Assembly: GCA_016840285.1 (NCBI GenBank)
Contig: JAEOSR010000029.1
Location: forward strand, 1 to 16,030
Reading direction: 5' to 3'
DNA length: 16,030 bases
From: Candidatus Hodarchaeota archaeon
GTDB taxonomy: Archaea > Asgardarchaeota > Heimdallarchaeia > Hodarchaeales > Hodarchaeaceae
Position numbers and translations under genes: made by a program. The notes below the pieces were generated by a model, which worked only from the letters and a program-made list of their open reading frames with translations, was not told where the DNA came from and did not search any database. Below are positions 13,292 to 16,030 of this stretch, one piece after another (the first letter of the stretch is position 1; each line of letters begins with the position of its first letter).

Positions 13292-13325
13292 ACTTGAAGC
13301 TGTTGACTCCTTAAGCCAACTGACC
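13289..13325 (+). repeat. Dispersed intergenic repeat, copy 8 (left part)
   Basis: TGAACTTGAAGCTGTT, then the exact core GACTCCTTAAGCCAACTGAC (13305-13324). It touches the stop codon of the Cys-rich mini-gene. The stretch 13292-13720 holds copies 8 and 9 and a T-run, and no gene that I can support. Confidence 0.7.
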
Positions 13326-13397
13326 GAGAAACATAATGGTGAAGAAAACTTGCTTTCTACGAAAAAATTGTACCCTCACTTTTCAAACCTCCTGATA

Positions 13398-13436
13398 ACA
13401 ACAGGTTGAATGTTATAAATATAAAAGCTTTTTTTT
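13398..13436 (+). terminator. T-run, possible end of the zinc-ribbon operon transcript
   Basis: Eight T at 13429-13436 follow a small bulged stem-loop (AAC/GTT and CTG/CAG arms around 13386-13408). Archaeal termination often needs only a T-tract on the coding strand. It lies about 140 nt after the last stop. Confidence 0.3.
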
Positions 13437-13462
13437 CTCTGAAAATGTGAAAGCAGCGGACG

Positions 13463-13557
13463 GACATCAGATCGATATTCGTCTACTTGAAGCTAACGAC
13501 TTCTGAAGCTATCTGACGACAGTTCCGCTGAATTTCCGCACAGCGATTAGTGGCAGA
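13463..13557 (+). repeat. Dispersed intergenic repeat, copy 9 (internally shortened)
   Basis: GACATCAGATCGATATTCGT leads into CTACTTGAAGCTAACGAC, then TTCTGAAGCTATCTGACGAC, GCTGAATTTCC and the end GCGATTAGTGGCAG (13543-13556). About 20 bases of the consensus middle (TTTTTGACAAAAATGAGCCC) are missing. Confidence 0.8.
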
Positions 13558-13720
13558 TAGTTTCATATTAATTTTTAGTTTTACAATTTCCTTCTTGTGT
13601 TTAGCCCTCCTACAGGGAAATTTCATTGATTATGAGGGATTGAATAGAATAAGAAACATCATTTAGAAAATCAGATAATGTTTTAAAAAAGGGTTCAGCA
13701 TCCAAATGATTGTGTGAAAG

Positions 13721-14290
13721 ATGGAAAAAGACAAAATTATATTTAGATTCTGTTTTATAGGATCACCTGTGGAAATAAAATCAAAATGGATTGATAAGTA
13801 TCCAGAAGGGGAATTTGAATCTTCTCATTTGGTTCCAGGATTTGGAGTTTACCTTATTAAAATAACAATGGATAGCCAACCTGTATTATTATTCACGATG
13901 TATCCTATCGCAAAGGAAACACCTGAGAGATGGAGAGAGAAAGCTTATCGAGTGGCTTCAGGAGCAATAATAACATTTGATATGGAGGATCGGAACTCGT
14001 TTGAAGCTGTTCAAGATTGGTATGAAGAATTTAAGGCAGCTACACACTTAAAAAGTCGTGCGATAGATAAAAAGGGAAAAATAAAGGGGAAGTATGACAC
14101 TCCTATCATGTTAATTGGGTTAATTACTGAGAATAAAGAAGTGACTACAAAAGAGGGACAGAATCTCGCAGATACGTTAGGAATAGGCTATGAAGAAACA
14201 AAAGTAGATGATACGGAAAAAACCAAGCAGATTCTAAAGAATTTAACTAGAATGGTAATGGAAAGGATGAAAAATGCATCAATATTTTGA
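13721..14290 (+). CDS. Ras-superfamily-like protein with degenerate nucleotide-binding motifs (pseudo-GTPase)
   Basis: 189 residues that follow the small-GTPase fold from end to end, but with key motifs lost. P-loop: G14-SPVEI-K20-S21 keeps G, K and S at the right spacing but has Ile in place of the second Gly. The DxxG switch II motif is replaced by F58-TMYP, followed by a typical E-R-W helix. The strand-helix RVASGAIITFDMEDRNSFEAVQDWYEEF is a textbook small-GTPase block. NKxD is replaced by G133-LITE137 after PIMLIG, and the SAK region reads EETKVDD. A basic insert (about 108-126) precedes beta-5. GTP binding and hydrolysis are therefore unlikely; a scaffold or regulatory role is the inference. 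Asgard archaea are known for many small GTPases, including aberrant ones. There is no C-terminal Cys. ATG 13721 has TTTTAAAA about 35 nt upstream. The gene lies alone between repeat copies 9 and 10. Confidence 0.75.
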   Translation: MEKDKIIFRFCFIGSPVEIKSKWIDKYPEGEFESSHLVPGFGVYLIKITMDSQPVLLFTMYPIAKETPERWREKAYRVASGAIITFDMEDRNSFEAVQDWYEEFKAATHLKSRAIDKKGKIKGKYDTPIMLIGLITENKEVTTKEGQNLADTLGIGYEETKVDDTEKTKQILKNLTRMVMERMKNASIF

Positions 14291-14317
14291 AAAACATCCC
14301 TCGACAATTAAGAACCA

Positions 14318-14355
14318 GACATCAGATCGTTGCTTGTGTAATTGATTAGTGGCAG
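14318..14355 (+). repeat. Dispersed intergenic repeat, copy 10 (two ends only)
   Basis: AGACATCAGATCG (left flank, as before copy 9) and GATTAGTGGCAG (right end) are joined with only about 13 bases between them, as if the whole middle of the element had been deleted. It lies about 30 nt after the pseudo-GTPase stop. Confidence 0.6.
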
Positions 14356-14391
14356 TTGATTTTCTTAATATTAAAATTCATTCTCCTCAAA

Positions 14392-14409
14392 AATAGCTCC
14401 GACAAAAAA
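14392..14409 (+). repeat. Second shared motif, copy b
   Basis: AATAGCTCCGACAAAAAA, identical to 11990-12007, followed by ATAGAAATTCTTCTTCC. On the minus strand the A-run gives TTTTTTT about 40 nt after the stop of the gene ending at 14450, so it may also serve as that gene's terminator. Confidence 0.6.
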
Positions 14410-14449
14410 ATAGAAATTCTTCTTCCATAACAAAACCAGGAACAAAATT

Positions 14450-15322
14450 TCACCATGGAAGGTTCTGGCAGTCCTCACACATGGCATCGGTTGTTAAGAT
14501 GCCTTCTATGACCTTACATCGACAACAAATTGGTTTTTTCGGATTTTTTTCGTAATCTTCCTCCACACACTTCTGCCATATGCCACAGGTCGTACAGTAC
14601 GAATCTCTCTTCCGTGACTGTGTTATTTCTGCTCCATGTTTCTCCCAGAACTTTCTCTGTTCTTCTTCTTCCTTCTTCCACGCCCGTTCTTCTCTAGCAA
14701 TTATTTCTGCCTCTGTAGCTCTGAAATTAAATTTTAGAATAACATAATATGCGGGAAAGAAAAATAAATGGGCAATAATAGTCAAAATAAGAAAGGAAAT
14801 CAGATCTAAAATATAAGAAATCAAGGATTCCTCCGCATCAGGGGGCGATGGTCTAGTTGATTTTTTATCTTCTGCATAAAATTGGGGCTTAAATTTAGCA
14901 AAAAAGGTCACTATCCACCCGAAAAAGCCTATCACCACCCCTAGGAATACTCCTGTTTCTACTGAACGGTAAACAGAGCCTATGTTTAGATTCCGTGCCA
15001 AAATAAAAAAGGATAGAAGAAATGTGATCGATAACAGTATGCTAGTATAGATTAGAAAAATTAGAAATGAGTAAAGGGCATAATATTTTAAAGAACTTTG
15101 TTGTCTTTTAGGAAGCCAATTTGATAAATTTTCCAGCATGATACAAAAAAAAGGGTAAATTGTATATGAATTTTTTCTAGGTTCAGGAGAGATCTCTTTC
15201 ATTAGGTTGTCCGTCTTCCATTTCGAATAATCCTGCAGTATAGACTTTTGAAGTAGTTTTGTGAAAAGTGCATCAATGTATGATAAAAGCTTCTCCTGGA
15301 TTTTTTGGATTATATTTGACAA
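14450..15322 (-). CDS. Membrane protein with cytoplasmic coiled coil and C-terminal zinc domain
   Basis: 290 residues. An N-terminal helical region is followed by three hydrophobic segments (about 80-109, 122-143 and 168-197, the first and last long enough to span twice), a charged coiled-coil stretch (about 203-230, EIIAREERAWKKEEEEQRKF), and a Cys-rich end: C243-x2-C246-x5-C252, C266-C267-x-C269, C282-x2-C285. That gives seven or eight ligands, enough for two zinc ions. I do not recognise the family. The start is the TTG at 15322-15320: no ATG occurs before residue 41, and GAAGGA sits 6-7 nt upstream. It follows the right-edge zinc gene by 180 nt on the same strand and shares with it a helical-then-Cys layout, suggesting a related function. 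The gap 15323-15502 shows only small hairpins (CCCAA-ATA-TTGGG at 15480-15492). Confidence 0.7.
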   Translation of the reverse strand: MSNIIQKIQEKLLSYIDALFTKLLQKSILQDYSKWKTDNLMKEISPEPRKNSYTIYPFFCIMLENLSNWLPKRQQSSLKYYALYSFLIFLIYTSILLSITFLLSFFILARNLNIGSVYRSVETGVFLGVVIGFFGWIVTFFAKFKPQFYAEDKKSTRPSPPDAEESLISYILDLISFLILTIIAHLFFFPAYYVILKFNFRATEAEIIAREERAWKKEEEEQRKFWEKHGAEITQSRKRDSYCTTCGIWQKCVEEDYEKNPKKPICCRCKVIEGILTTDAMCEDCQNLPW

Positions 15323-15502
15323 TTATTTCCTTCTCAATATATCTAGAGTGAATATCCTCTTCCGTAATTTCACCACTTCCCTATCATCCATCTATCGTTT
15401 AAGGTGTATTTTTTTCCACCAAAAAATTTCTGAGAGATTTAAGAGCATAGTGCGAAGAAGGTGAACTTCCTCTTTATCCCCCAAATATTGGGAAGCACAA
15501 AG

Positions 15503-16030
15503 TTAGGCAATTTTCCAACGTTTTGATAGATTCTTTATCAAATGACGGTCTTTTCGACTTAGCTTAAAGTATTTCCATTTACCCCTGAAAAAGCAATCCA
15601 AACAATAGCAACACTCAGAAATATCACTATAGATATTATATTCATTTTCATTAAACAATTTTTTACACGTTTCACAGAAATTTTCGTCTTGTGGGCCTCG
15701 TAAAACAGTGTAGCGATTACTGTAATCTTTGCCCATAAATTTCCGGAGGATTCTTACAATTCTAATTTCCTGTTGGGTAATATCAGCGTTTAAATATTCC
15801 ATAGGAAGCTTTTCGTTAGTTTTATTCATCTCCTCAATATAATTTCTAAATTGTTTTAAATCAATTTTAATACTCTTTATCTTATCAGAAACATCAGACG
15901 TTACAAATTGGGCGTCCCTCAAAGAATGGCCATAATGTTGAGGGAGACCGTTTATACTGTCATTTATGTGATTAATTCTAGTCTGTGCAAGTAATTTAAG
16001 ATTTCTAAGCGTAGGATTAGGTTCAGGAAT
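15503..16030 (-). CDS. Helical protein with C-terminal zinc site (runs off right edge)
   Basis: The frame is open without a stop from the right edge to the stop at 15503, at least 175 codons, so the true start lies outside the window; the TTG at 15922 is not needed. The visible N-terminal part (PTLRNLKLLAQTRINHINDS ...) is polar and helical, the middle helical (DLKQFRNYIEEMNK; QEIRIVRILRKFM), and the end holds C-x2-C (NFCETC) and, about 20 residues later, C-C-x-C-x2-C (ECCYCLDC), then a basic tail ending in SKRWKIA. This could bind one or two zinc ions. No family recognised. The TLRNL segment shares 16 identical bases with the left-edge gene, in the same codon phase, and a TRI(N/D)H segment is also common to both. 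Confidence 0.6.
   Translation of the reverse strand: MPEPNPTLRNLKLLAQTRINHINDSINGLPQHYGHSLRDAQFVTSDVSDKIKSIKIDLKQFRNYIEEMNKTNEKLPMEYLNADITQQEIRIVRILRKFMGKDYSNRYTVLRGPQDENFCETCKKLFNENEYNIYSDISECCYCLDCFFRGKWKYFKLSRKDRHLIKNLSKRWKIA
15998..16013. repeat. 16-bp direct repeat near right window end
   Basis: AAGATTTCTAAGCGTA, identical to positions 1-16. The flanking 17 bases to the right differ from those after the left copy. Confidence 0.7.

Noticed and set aside
238..14355. The repeats as a CRISPR array
   Set aside because: Units are about 100 bp, spaced from 60 bp to over 7 kb, diverged and partly deleted; there are no uniform spacers and no cas genes.
1..16030. C/D or H/ACA small RNA identity for the repeat
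   Set aside because: A CTGA resembling a D box is present, but no paired RTGATGA box or conserved guide layout could be seen.

Overview
The window most likely comes from an AT-rich archaeal genome, probably of the Asgard lineage. The evidence is indirect: AT-rich TATA-like promoter boxes 25-40 bp before several genes, small MarR/ArsR-like winged-helix regulators, an Ig-like secreted protein with a Thr/Ser stalk and C-terminal anchor, AUG/GUG/UUG starts with GAGGTG/GGAGG ribosome sites, and a Ras-superfamily-like protein with degenerate nucleotide-binding motifs. No rRNA, tRNA, CRISPR array or recognisable transposase/integrase gene was found.

Layout, left to right. 1-165: N-terminal part of a zinc-finger gene running off the left edge (minus). 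378-437: a symmetric four-half-site operator in front of an AbiEi/AbiEii type IV toxin-antitoxin pair (503-2538). 2539-3410: no intact gene; a minus-strand coding remnant lies between two repeat copies. 3411-3803: small four-helix membrane protein. 4257-7826: minus-strand set of MFS exporter, class I methyltransferase and a regulator made of two tandem winged-helix halves. 8142-11275: plus-strand set beginning with a winged-helix regulator, then a CPBP (Rce1-like) membrane protease, a secreted anchored Ig-like protein and an ICMT-like methyltransferase, ending in what looks like decayed genes (an Ntn-hydrolase N-terminus and a charged ORF). 11424-11753: small Cys/His protein (minus). 12123-13291: tight four-ORF operon with two zinc-ribbon proteins and a 31-codon ORF. 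13721-14290: degenerate small-GTPase-like protein. 14450-16030: two minus-strand zinc-binding genes, the last running off the right edge.

The least expected structure is a dispersed repeat of about 100-140 bp present in about ten full, partial or degenerate copies. All copies have the same orientation and lie in the spaces between genes or operons, so that genes sit like modules between direct repeats. An exact 20-mer core, GACTCCTTAAGCCAACTGAC, occurs four times, and a second 18-bp motif occurs twice. Other points of interest are the CPBP protease/ICMT-like pair in one operon (the two families that finish CaaX-protein maturation in eukaryotes), the pseudo-GTPase, the concentration of small Cys-rich proteins, and a 16-bp direct repeat at the two window ends lying in the same codon phase of two partial zinc-finger genes (paralogues, or a circular molecule).
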